64,000 bases of DNA from positions 344,441 through 408,440 of the forward strand of contig NMRA01000216.1 of NCBI GenBank assembly GCA_002633005.1, given 5' to 3'. Below the pieces are notes generated by a model. That model was not told where the DNA came from. It was given only the letters and a program-made list of their open reading frames with translations, and did not search any database. Each line of letters begins with the position of its first letter. Within the stretch, counting starts at the first letter, position 1. Shown piece after piece: positions 51,401-62,179 of the stretch. The DNA is from Phoronis australis. Lineage: Eukaryota; Phoronida; Phoronidae. Made by a program: the position numbers and the translations under genes.

Positions 51401-54400
51401 CCTTTCTTTTTGCTAAATGTTACTAAAAACGAGAACAAAATGATTGTAGTTGGTACAAAATCAAAAATCAAAATTGTACAGATGCAATTTATTTGACTGA
51501 AACTATGAAGCCTCCACTGCCCAACCTGACCGTAAGAACAGTTCTACAAAACAAGCATATGCCATTACGCAGTACGGCAAGCTTGGATATTTCACAACAT
51601 CTGCTTTTTAATTTTATGGATATCGTTCCTTTAATTCTAGTTAGACGTGATTTCTAGATTCACTAAATTAGCTTGGGACCGACACCTGGCTATTTTATGT
51701 GAAGAGCATGATCTGGGTCTAGATCGCAATAACAAGACTGTCAGTTCCTCTTAAGCCAAGAAATCACTTCTCAACTCTGAGTAAGAAACAAGTCGAGTCC
51801 AGTTTTACAGAGGCAAATCGTCTAAATCCCAGACAAAGAAAAGTTTATGGCAGCTTTATGTGGACAGAACAGCATTACCTTCAGAAATGTATTAATTAAA
51901 AATATCTATGTTTTTTTTACTCTGGCTCTCAATGCAACACACACTAAGTAAACATTGATATTGTTTCAGAGATACTGCGATAACACAAGAATTTCGGATT
52001 ACCATGCCAGTATCCGAGTCGTCATGGTGATCCTGTTGAAACGGTGCCTGTACCGTGCACTCTTCGGTACTGGTGAAACTACCACTGGACTGTGAACTGG
52101 ACCTTGACAAGTGTTTAGTTCGACTGAAAAACAACCACAGTCACAAGCATTAGGCAACATGCGCAGCAACCAGGAGCTCTCACAAACCAACCCAATTTGT
52201 AATTACAGGACAAAGTCTTCAATTTTAGATCAAAAGAAGTTCATGAATAAATTTTAAATTAACAGAACTTTATGATATTAGCAGCATTAATACTTTCATC
52301 AACCCATATATGACAAAAATCTGATTGCAGTACAAATTCCTCCTTTTGAAACAAAAATTATTAATAATATCGCTAAATTAGTGACTTTCTACGTTTCAGA
52401 GGCTTACATGATTACGCATAAGCAGCAAAGGAGCGGGCTTTTGAAAAATCGAAAAATGACAACTTTGTACATTAGATTTGTGTAAAATACTTGAAGTGTC
52501 ATACCTGGACTTAGACGGTGTACTGCCAGGACTGGACTGAGGGCTGTTACCAGGGCTACATGTCTTATACGATGACTGAGACTGGCCGGAGACACTTGTA
52601 CTCTCGGATGCTAACCTGAAGAAAGGACAAAATTCATGAACCTCTGGGGCTTCAGCGTAAGAAAAATTACACCGTCCTTCAATATTATTTGTCGACATTC
52701 CTAAAACCAAATCAGAGAACTGTAATCCTCCGAGATGGTTATAGGCATGAAAGTCAAATATTTTATTTCATTTCAGGCAGTGTTGCATGTCAATACGAAT
52801 GAATAATTGCTGCAAAAATATTCCATTTTACATTGAAAAACATTCTTTCGTAACATTGCATATACATTGTTTTAAGTCGGGCACAAAATACATACGGCCA
52901 GTCACTAAACCTAATTTCAGTTAATGCCTTTTCAACTATGCCATTCTGGGCTCAACTATTCAGAATCCACGGGGGTTACTAAAATAATTATCTTCTCAGC
53001 CAGGACCATAAACCCTTTGTTGAGCTGTGTTTAGTTACGCAGTCCAATTGGGAAAGTTGTATGACTAAGAGCTAGAGTTCAAAAAGAATTGCATTCACAA
53101 ACTGCATCTCAATTGAAAAGGCCTAGTGTGTGTAAAGGACACCCAAGATTTATAACCGTCCGCAAAATTCTAAACCACTATGCAAACAATTACCCCCTAC
53201 AAGCCCAAAATGCTTCAGAAAGGAAATGTGCAAATTCAAAAAATACTCAGACAACCATTTCAATAAACCCTTTTCACCGGCAGCAGAAGAAACAATGATA
53301 TTCAGGGAAGTACTTTAGTCAAGTGTGTCACCAGAACTGGTATTTCAATGCCGCTGACGAGTCGGCAGTAATGTTGTTAGTAATAAGGACTGCTGAACAT
53401 CATTTTATCGTTATGTCAACAGTAGCGATGCCAGTCATGACGACTTTGGTGAAGGTGCCAACAATAACGATGATGATGAAGATGTTGATTGCATGAATTC
53501 ACAGACCACGCACTACCAACCTTGTCTCTCTAGAATCTCTAAAGTCGCTTCCACCCGACAGATTACTGCCTCTTTGGTTGCTGTTTTGACGTCTTGTCTG
53601 TAAAATGATAACATTATCTAAATCAATCACGTCCTCAGTTTTGACAAACATTCCAAACATCAACGACTTGTTTTCGTAACATCATATTTTCCCGTTTTTA
53701 TGTTAACGGTATTTGAGACTGTATATGTAAGAATGATTAGTCTGCTTACACCCTATATGTTGGTCACATCACGTGACTTTTAGCTAAGTCTGAAAAGAGC
53801 TCTGCCCCAAACCAGGGTTTGGACCCGAGACCTTCTGTGACAACACCATTACATACACGCACGACCAGATTTGGTAAGATGCGTTCCATTAAGTCTGTAT
53901 AGATTTCTATAATAATCAAGCGATGGTCCCGTGGCTCAGTGTATTAATGTTTCTGCATGGTTAGTAGAAAGTCCCCGGTTCGAACTGTCGCCGGGGCAGA
54001 GAACTTTTCAGACTTAACTATAGGTCACGTGGTGTGACCAACACATGGTGTGTATGCAGACCAATAATTCCTGTTTATACTGTATTTATAACAACACAAT
54101 TATATAGAGCTTTTTGACACTTTGTGTCAATAAAGACCTGAATAAATTTTGAAGCTTAAAAAAATTTGTTCATACTTCAACATTACTGATGTCCTGTCAC
54201 AAAATAGTCACTTGTGGATTTTCCAATAAAAGGGGGCCAACGGTTACTATCTAAAAAGAATAATCACCTATAACTAACTGGGAACCTGACCTACAGAATT
54301 ACAGAATTATTTCAACCAAAACTGAACATACCACATTTGCTTTGTGCTCACTTTCTTCCACAGCCGACAGCAAAGAACCGTTCACTTTCCTACTGGTAGG

Positions 54401-57400
54401 TGTTGCCGGTTCACTTCCCGAGGGTATGCGATTTTTCGATAACGCTTTTTTAAATGTACCCAAGAAGCCCTGTTTCTCGTACTGTAAGTTGAACAATTCG
54501 GAAGTCATCTTTTGGAGATCTTGCTGTAGACTCTCAAGGAGAGCTGAGCGTGTTCGCACTTCGAGCTTGGAGAACTTCTTAGCTTTAAAACAGGCACGCT
54601 CAGCATTGATCAGTTTTGTGAGGAGAAATTCGCGCAATTGTTCGCCAACTTCTAACACAGCAGGTGATGGAAGTTCCGGTCCGAACTGTGGCACATCCTC
54701 TTTTGCTGTAACACAGACCTGTGAATGAAGAATTGATAGGAGGTAAATCTTCGCCATAGTCATGAGCTATGCTTCATATACATTGAACTAGCTAGTCACC
54801 GTGAAGTATACTGACCATCCTAACAAGGGTGTTGCCTGTGGAAATGCTTGTATTCATTAATCACAAGGAACACTAATCCACAAATGAATCTATGCTGATG
54901 AACTACTTTTTAAAGAAGGATCTTTCTTCAGAATCATCACGTGACATGGTGAATATTTTGAATATCTAAAAATGCTGTGTACATCTGGGACTAAGCGTCA
55001 TGTATTTCTTAGTGGGACAGATCACCTCACAAAACCTCATTACACAAATCCAGACAAAGTTTACCATCTTAACCATTCACTAAGGAAAACAAGAAGATAG
55101 GGCAGGATGAGCGTTCTATATCGACCTAGTTTCTTGTGAGAANAGTCACCGTGAAGTATACTGACCATCCTAACAAGGGTGTTGCCTGTGGAAATGCTTG
55201 TAAACATTAATCACAAGGAACACTAATCCACAAATGAATCTATGCTGATGAACTACTTTTTAAAGAAGGATCTTTCTTCAGAATCATCACGTGACATGGT
55301 GAATACTTTGATATCTAAAAATGCTGTGTACATCTGGGACTAAGCGTCATGTATTTCTTAGTGGGACAGATCACCTCACAAAACCTCATTACACAAATCC
55401 AGACAAAGTTTACCATCTTAACCATTAACTAAGGAAAACAAGAAGATAGGGCAGGATGAGCGTTCTATATCGACCTAGTTTCTTGTGAGAAAAGCAACAT
55501 CTTGCAAGACCTCACCAAATCCTGCGAGTAAGAAGCGATCCGCGAGTACGCTTGGGAGCATACTAGGTTCAGTATCCTACCAAAATGGCAGCCGCTGAAG
55601 TGATTGGTTGGTAAGGTTAGAATGTTGGATTCTGGGATTGAATTCAGTTTTTTGTTTCACAAAGTGAAGACTTTTCAGTGCAAGTACAAGCTAATGTCTT
55701 GCAGCCTACAAAACTCATCCCTGGTCAAATCGCCAGCATGCAGACACAAACCTTGTACTTGGTTTTTGGTCCAGAGTTCTCCACCGGCTGTATTACAATG
55801 TAGGCATGCAGGAACTGGGATGCAATGATGGAAGGTACAAATGGAGTGTTGGCCTCTTGGAACACAATCGACACGATGTCGTTACCAATGTGACGCTTCC
55901 TTTGAAGCTGGTAAAAACACAAATCAACCATTTTGTCATATTATAATTATGAGTGAGAATAAGTAAAAATAACATTCTACTCAATAACCAATAAACAGGC
56001 ATCAAAATAATATCTTTTATACACGAAACAAAGATTTCCCGACAAAACCTTTGAGAATGTGAGTATGACCGAAACCTTCAACAGGGTCTGAATCCATCCA
56101 AACGACTTTTACAGCAGTTTTGCCCCTTGAACAGCTGTCTTACGGTCAGCATGGTTCACCAAAAAATTTTTGAAAAAGACAGAATAAGAATCTAAAGTTA
56201 TCCTTGTGTTTAAAAATAAGCAAACATAGTCCTATAAAGACATATATGTACTCACCTGTTGGGAGTCTCCTTCCGTAAAGGGCAGCATGGTTGAAACATG
56301 GAACATGATCTCTTTGTCAGCAAATGTTGTGTATATCGACTCCAGCCCTGTCTGCCCATGCTGTGTGTCCAGACCTCCCCGGAACCTGCATAAAAATACA
56401 TCACTATCACTCAAAACTTACAGTACATTTCATGGCACCAGACAAGCTGGCGCACAATAGGTTTAATAGCACGCGTACCCCGGCAATAATTGGTGTGATG
56501 ATTTTCACGATGAACATAATTGCACCTGCTAGAACGTTTTTCCTAACTCTTTATTTACCAAGTGCACAGGTAGGTGTAAAAAATACTTACCCTTTAAAAT
56601 CCTGGAGCTGAACTTTTTCTCCTAAACACTCTAAAAACTCGGCCATTGTGTCACTGTGTTCAACATTACCAAACAGTTCTTCTTCTTTGGTCTGCAAAAT
56701 ACATTTTCACATTTGAGTTTGTTAACAAAATCAAAATGAAAGCTTACCTGTTTGGAGCCATAACACAAATTTTTCGAAGCTGCATTTCATCTTCAAAAAC
56801 CAAAAACCACAGAAAAACAAATACTGCATCAGATAATTTATGTGTACAAGTCTTGTTCTGGTCTCCTCATGAAAACACCGCAATGACCAAACCAGTCAGT
56901 TGTAAGGTATTTAGGTAACCCCCCATGCCTTGGCTAACCTCTAAACCCATTGACATCTTCAAAAAAATCTCATTGCAGCTAATGCTATCCTTTTCCAGAG
57001 ATTAATTTGAGTAATCAGGTGTGTAACTGCCCCCAATTACCAACCATAAACACCTTGTAAACCACTCCGACCTATTGTCTAGAAAGTAATCCACTGCTGG
57101 TATTCCACATCAATAATTCTGTCAAGGACACAACACAACAGAGCAATTACCTTGGGTTGTAAACTAGTTGTTGAAAATTGTGCATTAGGTGCTACATCTC
57201 ATTTCCCAGAATGCTTTGTATTGGTTGGGATTGCAACAAGCACATACAACAGTGCCTGGATTTTTATGACCGACTTCTTTTAGCTAGGGGATTTAAGAAA
57301 CAGAGATTGGTGTCAGTGATAACCACTGCCTGTTCATAGCAACTTCTTTCCTTGCCCATGCTAGACACTGTGGACTATAAAAGTTAAACCAGTCATTGAA

Positions 57401-58332
57401 AATTGAACGTTTATCATTGTTTGAATGGCAAAAATCAGTTTACTACAAAGTACGAAAATGTGCCTTGCAACTGCTGTTTCTTTGTTTACATGTTCCAACC
57501 TGTGTAGGCATGGCCTGAAGCAATATGAGGGGGGCCCTTGACTTTTGTACTACACCACCACCTGTCAGACTGATCTTAATTCACCCAAAGAGCGCAGTGA
57601 AATCTGTACGTGGGAGTGCATCATGGTTACGCTGGAGTTACGGGCACGATTACAAACCCCAACACTACACAAATGGGGTTCTCATTCGGATTCCAAAAAT
57701 TGTAAGGCGTCACTTCCAGTAAACTAGCAAAAAATTAGATAATATGACCATGATTTAAGTCAACTAATTTAAGATGGACATTCAAAGAAAAATAAGGTAA
57801 AATCTCACCAATTTTTGTTAAAATAATTGCCACAGTCAATCTTTTTTTTACTTTTCAAAATCTTCTAACGCTATTTTAAATGTCCACAATTTCTAAGAAA
57901 CTTGTCTGAAAGTAGCTATGGCTAGACCCTGATTGTACAACACTTATTTGGTGCTACTTATCTTCTATTAAAAATGAAAAAATGAAATTTCACTTGCAGA
58001 CCGTGTTGTGTCCTAAATTAGTGAGATGTTAACCGTACTTTCAAAGCTCTCACCTGTCCAAACCTTTGATAGATGATCCCGAACTTGATAGTGTTAGTAA
58101 GTATATGCTCATCAAATTTGACAATCATTTCTGAGCCCTAGAAACAAAATGAGAAGTTGTTTTTAACCGAACATGAAAATAATTGACAGTTTCCGTGTTG
58201 GTCGAAACGTCGGTACAAAAAATGATATCGAGCCATTTTGTAGGTATTTTAAAACAATATTTATATCTTAATTTATAGTACATTAGTAACTGGTACTGAC
58301 AAAGAATAATTACAATAATAATAATAATAATG

Positions 58333-58364
<32 letters not shown>

Positions 58365-61300
58365 CATCATGATGATAATAATAATGGCAGTAATAATTAT
58401 AATAGTAGCAAACAGGAACTTGATCATACACCGAATGACTGCATACACCCGACTGTAACTATACCTCACTGAATAAGTGGAAAACTTGCTGAAAATCCAG
58501 TGTCCTGCACCCAAGAGAATAATTATTGTACAATCTGACGCCTGATGTGAAATCAGACTGATGTCAATTGTAGAGAATATTTATAAGGCCACAAAGCATG
58601 TAGATAGAATGTCGTGCCCCACAAAGCAAATTATGATAATAATGACTAGGTTCAAGTTACCTTTGGGAACAAAACTGGGAAGAACTTTTCTGTTGTGATT
58701 TCGTCGTTGCACAGCTGGAAAGATGGAAAGTTACAGTTAATAATTTTCAAATAAACGTTTAACTCGCAACAATGATAAAGCTAACAAGCATTTAGGATAA
58801 CTACCTAAACTGTGGATGTCCTTCAGTTGCATTACACAAATTTAATTACCAAATTTTCCATTTCCTACTTTTAAAGGGCAATGTCCTTCGTCTGAAAATT
58901 AAATTTTTTATTGAGTGCTGTTTTAAAGATGTCAAATCCTTGTTTTCTGTTGGTTCTGAATCGGTTAGAATTGAAACTAGACAACATTTTGCGAGTTTTT
59001 GATAAAGTTTTGATTTTTTTCTACTAACACACTGAGGACATTGACATTTGATTGCCAATGTTTTAAACTTTTACGGGCAATGGAGCATAGACAATTTTTT
59101 CAATGATCAGTGGTAAAGAATACAAAGATTTGAGTATTTTTGCACCAGATTATGATTCGTTGTGATGTATGACATACAAAAATTGGTTTAAAACGAATTT
59201 TAACTGTCTTATTCGCTAAACTTGGGTCAAGCAACTTTACGGTAGGAAAGTCAAAACCAGGACGCCAAATACATCTCATTTCTCATTACGTACCCTTCCC
59301 TTGGACTGTTACAGCCAAGAAATTACCAACATCACATCTGATCTAGTATCACATTTGATCAAACTTGATAAACAAGCCTATTGTGTGGGTATTCAATGCT
59401 CTGGTAGTAAGCGGATCAGAGCTAACAGTCCCACTAAGAAATCAGCAGATGAAAGTTAAGTCTAATTTTTCTGAAAATCAACCGTTTTTCTTCGAAGTTT
59501 ATTAGTGATATTATTTCATACAAAACACATCTTCATCACAATGTGCAATGTCGTCTGGAAATAGTATTTTTAAATATCAGTAAGAGTCAGGCGCGCTGTT
59601 TGCAACATAATTGTTGGATTACGTGAGCTAATATGACATGTCGTGAACACATCCACTAAAACAAGAAACTGTAGGAACACCGCATTTATCCACCTTCACT
59701 CTTATCAGGCTTCTATTGTGAGTCAGCATGCGTGAATAATTGGCTGATAAGCCACCTCTGGAACTACTTTGGGCTGAATGGATGACCAGGCCATAAAATG
59801 ATAATTAGCCAAGACCAGTTACTATAATGCAACAAAGAACAAGTAATAATGTCTTGCATCACCTAGCCTTGGTGGAAAGCTGTATANTAAAATTCTCTCC
59901 ATAAAAAGTACAGTTGTTAGGCTAGACTGTAATCAGCTGATCATATCCGCATGAGCGAAGTCAATTATCCTCGCTCGTGACTCGATGAATAGAGCAGCTT
60001 GGCGGCATCCCTTTGAGCATGAGCCGAGCGCGTCTCAGCCAAGGTGGATAAATACAGTCAAGTTCAATTTTCCATACCCCGCCGTTTACCTTAAACACCG
60101 GGGTTAGAACCAATTTTATTTAGTGGGAATGTTCATAGCATGGAGATGAACGCAGACAATGAGAGAGCTGGACTATGTAAACATTGGTATGCCAACATTC
60201 TACCTTGCTATCGCTGTCAAACTGATGATGACTCGGCTGTATCCCAACTAGCCGATCAGTGAAATCGGAATACTGAGCCCACAGTGCGGATGCGTAACTT
60301 GTCAAAATACGTGACAACTAAAATTTTACTTTTCCATCAACTGAAAGATGAGCTAAATTGCAGAAGGAATGTCGTCAACATTTTACAATCAACTGATTGC
60401 AACCAGACTGAAGGCAAAATGGATAAAAAAGGTGAATATAGACAGTGTGGTAATATCTCACCAATTTTAAATAAGAATAATTCCAAAAATAGTGTTTTTT
60501 TCATTTTCTAGTTCTAAGGCTCCTAATATTGTTATGAATACCCACAATGTCTCTTAATCATTGTCTGGTGGCAGGTATGGTATAGATCTTTAAAAATTAC
60601 AAAGCATTTATTTGGTACTACTTAAATGAAAAAACAAAATTTCAATAACGTCGGATATCTTGTGTTCCAAATTGGTGAGATTTTACTGTACACATTTTTT
60701 GAAAACCAAACATTCCAAGCAGAACGTTACTCAACAGTGGTGCAAGATGAAATGCTAGACTTAGGAGGAAACATACACTATACCAACAGCTACTGTGAAC
60801 TTCAACAAGTAACAAAAGAAAATCCTTAACAAAAGAAAACACTAGGATGAAAGACAAGCATTACTTCAGACATGACCTCCAGCAACATTTGACCTCATAA
60901 CCACTGGCAACATCAGGGACAGGAAGTGAAGTTGCAACATACCTTAGCTAGTCTAGCAGGTGTCTGTGGATCGGGTACTTGACTCGACGGTACCAACTCA
61001 TGCACGGTGCTTGTGCGAGTTCTCAGGAGGAGCCGAATGTGTTCTTCCGACGCATCATTCTCATACTTCACAGACAGGAGGAGAGGACCCAGGTTGTCGT
61101 CTGTGACACACGCGTTGTAGTGTTCCTGAAAATAATGCAGTGCAAAAACACGTCATACCACAATTGAAGTCCCACAAAATGCTAATTGTGTAATCAATCA
61201 AAATTTAGTGCTGTTAAATCCTTCCGTTGCAGTAACCAAGTCCACTCGGATCGTGGTTTGATCGTATGACTGTAATTAGGAAACGGCTAACAAGCAATAT

Positions 61301-62179
61301 TAAAAATACAGAGTTCATTATCATTAACCTGAAACAGAACCAAGGCAGTCGGGCACTGCATCAGAGGAGTTAAGAAAGCATGTTAGCACAGAACCACATA
61401 AAACCTTTTCTATTCAATCTTCCAGGGTCCCATTCTAAGATTCATGACACTGCAAGTGATTTAACACCACGTTCTTGTGGAAAACAAGTAACATCTGGAG
61501 AAAATGTACCAACAAATTTTTGTAAAAGTGACCAACCATGAGAATAAACATGCCAAGAATTCTACAATGACACTTGGCTTACTGGAAAATCCAACTCTGC
61601 CTGGTGGTTTGCTGCTTGCATGGCCCAATTATGTGACACACCCAGCAGAATTGATGGGGGAACATAATAGGGCAACACTATACAAATTTTTTAGGTTGTA
61701 AAAGTCACATTTCTTTTCCAATTTACAAAATTCAAAAACCTTCAAAATGAAAATTTGAAAATACTTTGTCACCCCCAGTGAGTTTACGATGGGTCTGATT
61801 ATCTAGAGAACGATAACATCAGCAGCCTCGGGTGATGTAACTAACTTCAACACCATGGTATCTTTGATCAATGGCGGCAGATTTCTAGGTACCAAGGGAT
61901 CAGCCTCTCACAGCTTCACCACTATTCAATGTAAATCACCTGGCCAAGAAAGTGCCGCCTGTAAATATTAGCTATGTCATCTGTCTCAATTTGGAACGGC
62001 AGGAAAGCTTCGCTGGCAATGGGGTGTCCATCCTCATTCATGGCACAGCTATCATCTGCTCCATCGATCCAGTAGCCTCCCCCCTTTGGCTGCATCACCA
62101 GTGGGTAGGGACCAGGCAGTTTTAGTCTTTCCTCCACTGACTGGTAAGAATCGCGTCTCTTCTGTGGTGTACTATCATT
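48470..62179 (-). CDS. RAP1GAP: Rap1 GTPase-activating protein, 5' partial (654 residues, or 704 with the cassette exon)
   Basis: Stimulates GTP hydrolysis by Rap1. Exons in transcript order: 62179-61940, 61125-60943, 58714-58661, 58137-58054, 56691-56591, 56385-56256, 55907-55752, 54718-54332, 53597-53521, 52615-52505, 52123-52003, 50938-50833 (or -50829), 49949-49867, 48601-48470 (TAA), with a probable extra exon at 50516-50371. Phases agree. The first visible exon has [20 protein letters not shown] and [10 protein letters not shown]. Then come [46 protein letters not shown], and the RapGAP core [16 protein letters not shown] with [14 protein letters not shown]. The catalytic asparagine thumb is Asn273 of the fragment in [33 protein letters not shown] follows, then a Ser-rich tail with [13 protein letters not shown]. 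The last exon is a predicted coiled coil ([17 protein letters not shown] onward), which mammalian RAP1GAP lacks. The N-terminal exon(s), where a GoLoco motif occurs in relatives, were not found. Confidence 0.95.
49500..49775 (+). mobile_element. tRNA-derived SINE, family A, copy 2
   Basis: Head AGGCAGTGTGGCCTAGTGTA with B-box GGGTTCGAGTCTCACTGGGG, then GATCAGTGCAATGGG and TATCAGACCA, matching 17196-17470 with about one change in five bases. In a RAP1GAP intron. Confidence 0.85.
50371..50516 (-). CDS. RAP1GAP: Probable RAP1GAP cassette exon
   Basis: Minus-strand acceptor TGTTTCAG at 50517 opens a frame reading [20 protein letters not shown] and ending MEIIDHR, fully open and coding in character. 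To join in frame the upstream exon must use the donor at 50828 (four bases beyond the one used when this exon is skipped) and this exon must end at the GTGTTG donor (50370). The stronger-looking AG/GTTTG donor at 50360 would put the next exon out of frame. Boundary 50371 is therefore inferred from phase. Confidence 0.6.
51058..51420 (+). repeat. Interspersed repeat, copy 2 (see 17830-18190)
   Basis: Diverged copy, same orientation, ending GAATATACCTTTCTTTTT. In a RAP1GAP intron. Confidence 0.75.
53735..54055. mobile_element. Inverted pair of tRNA-like SINEs (family B)
   Basis: The right element (from about 53925, plus) reads GATGGTCCCGTGGCTCAGTG, then CCCCGGTTCGAACTG (B-box) and GACTTAACTATAGGTCACGT. 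The left element (about 53735-53870, minus) carries the reverse complement: CACGTGACTTTTAGCTAAGT and CAGGGTTTGGACCCGAGACC. Together they can fold into a long hairpin. They lie in the RAP1GAP intron between 54332 and 53597. A third member is at 13863. Confidence 0.8.
54794..55491. repeat. 350-bp duplication joined by a single N at 55143
   Basis: 54794-55142 and 55144-55491 are about 98 percent identical by eye (GTATTCATTAATC versus GTAAACATTAATC; one one-base indel near GAATACTTTGA). The first copy stops exactly at the N and the second restarts directly after it. This is the pattern of two overlapping contig ends that were abutted and not merged. Lies in a RAP1GAP intron; no exon affected. Confidence 0.92.
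57770..57990 (+). repeat. Diverged intronic repeat, copy 1 (copy 2 at 60440-60640)
   Basis: TCTCACCAATTTT, a T-run, CCACAAT, TTATTTGGTGCTACTTA and AAAAATGAAATTTCA occur in the same order and at similar spacing at 60440-60640. Non-coding, both in RAP1GAP introns. Confidence 0.6.
58309..58390. repeat. ATA/AAT trinucleotide microsatellite
   Basis: About 80 bp of ATA/AAT trinucleotides with a few ATC and ATG interruptions, in the RAP1GAP intron upstream of exon 58137-58054 (minus strand). It produces a spurious poly-Ile frame. Confidence 0.97.
59638..59886 (-). repeat. Repeat beside N, copy 2 (inverse of 23609-23853)
   Basis: Near-identical reverse complement of 23609-23853, ending GGTGGAAAGCTGTATA directly before the N at 59887. 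Confidence 0.9.
59887..59887. other. Ambiguous base N, probable contig join
   Basis: Single N at the edge of the repeat copy 59638-59886, in a RAP1GAP intron. Confidence 0.75.

Noticed and set aside
57525-57727. Two overlapping plus-strand frames of about 60 codons in a RAP1GAP intron
   Set aside because: No homology recognised, no supporting splice sites, and opposite in strand to the gene.
58125-58514. 129-codon minus-strand frame with a long poly-isoleucine run
   Set aside because: It is the translation of an ATA/AAT microsatellite in a RAP1GAP intron joined to an exon end.
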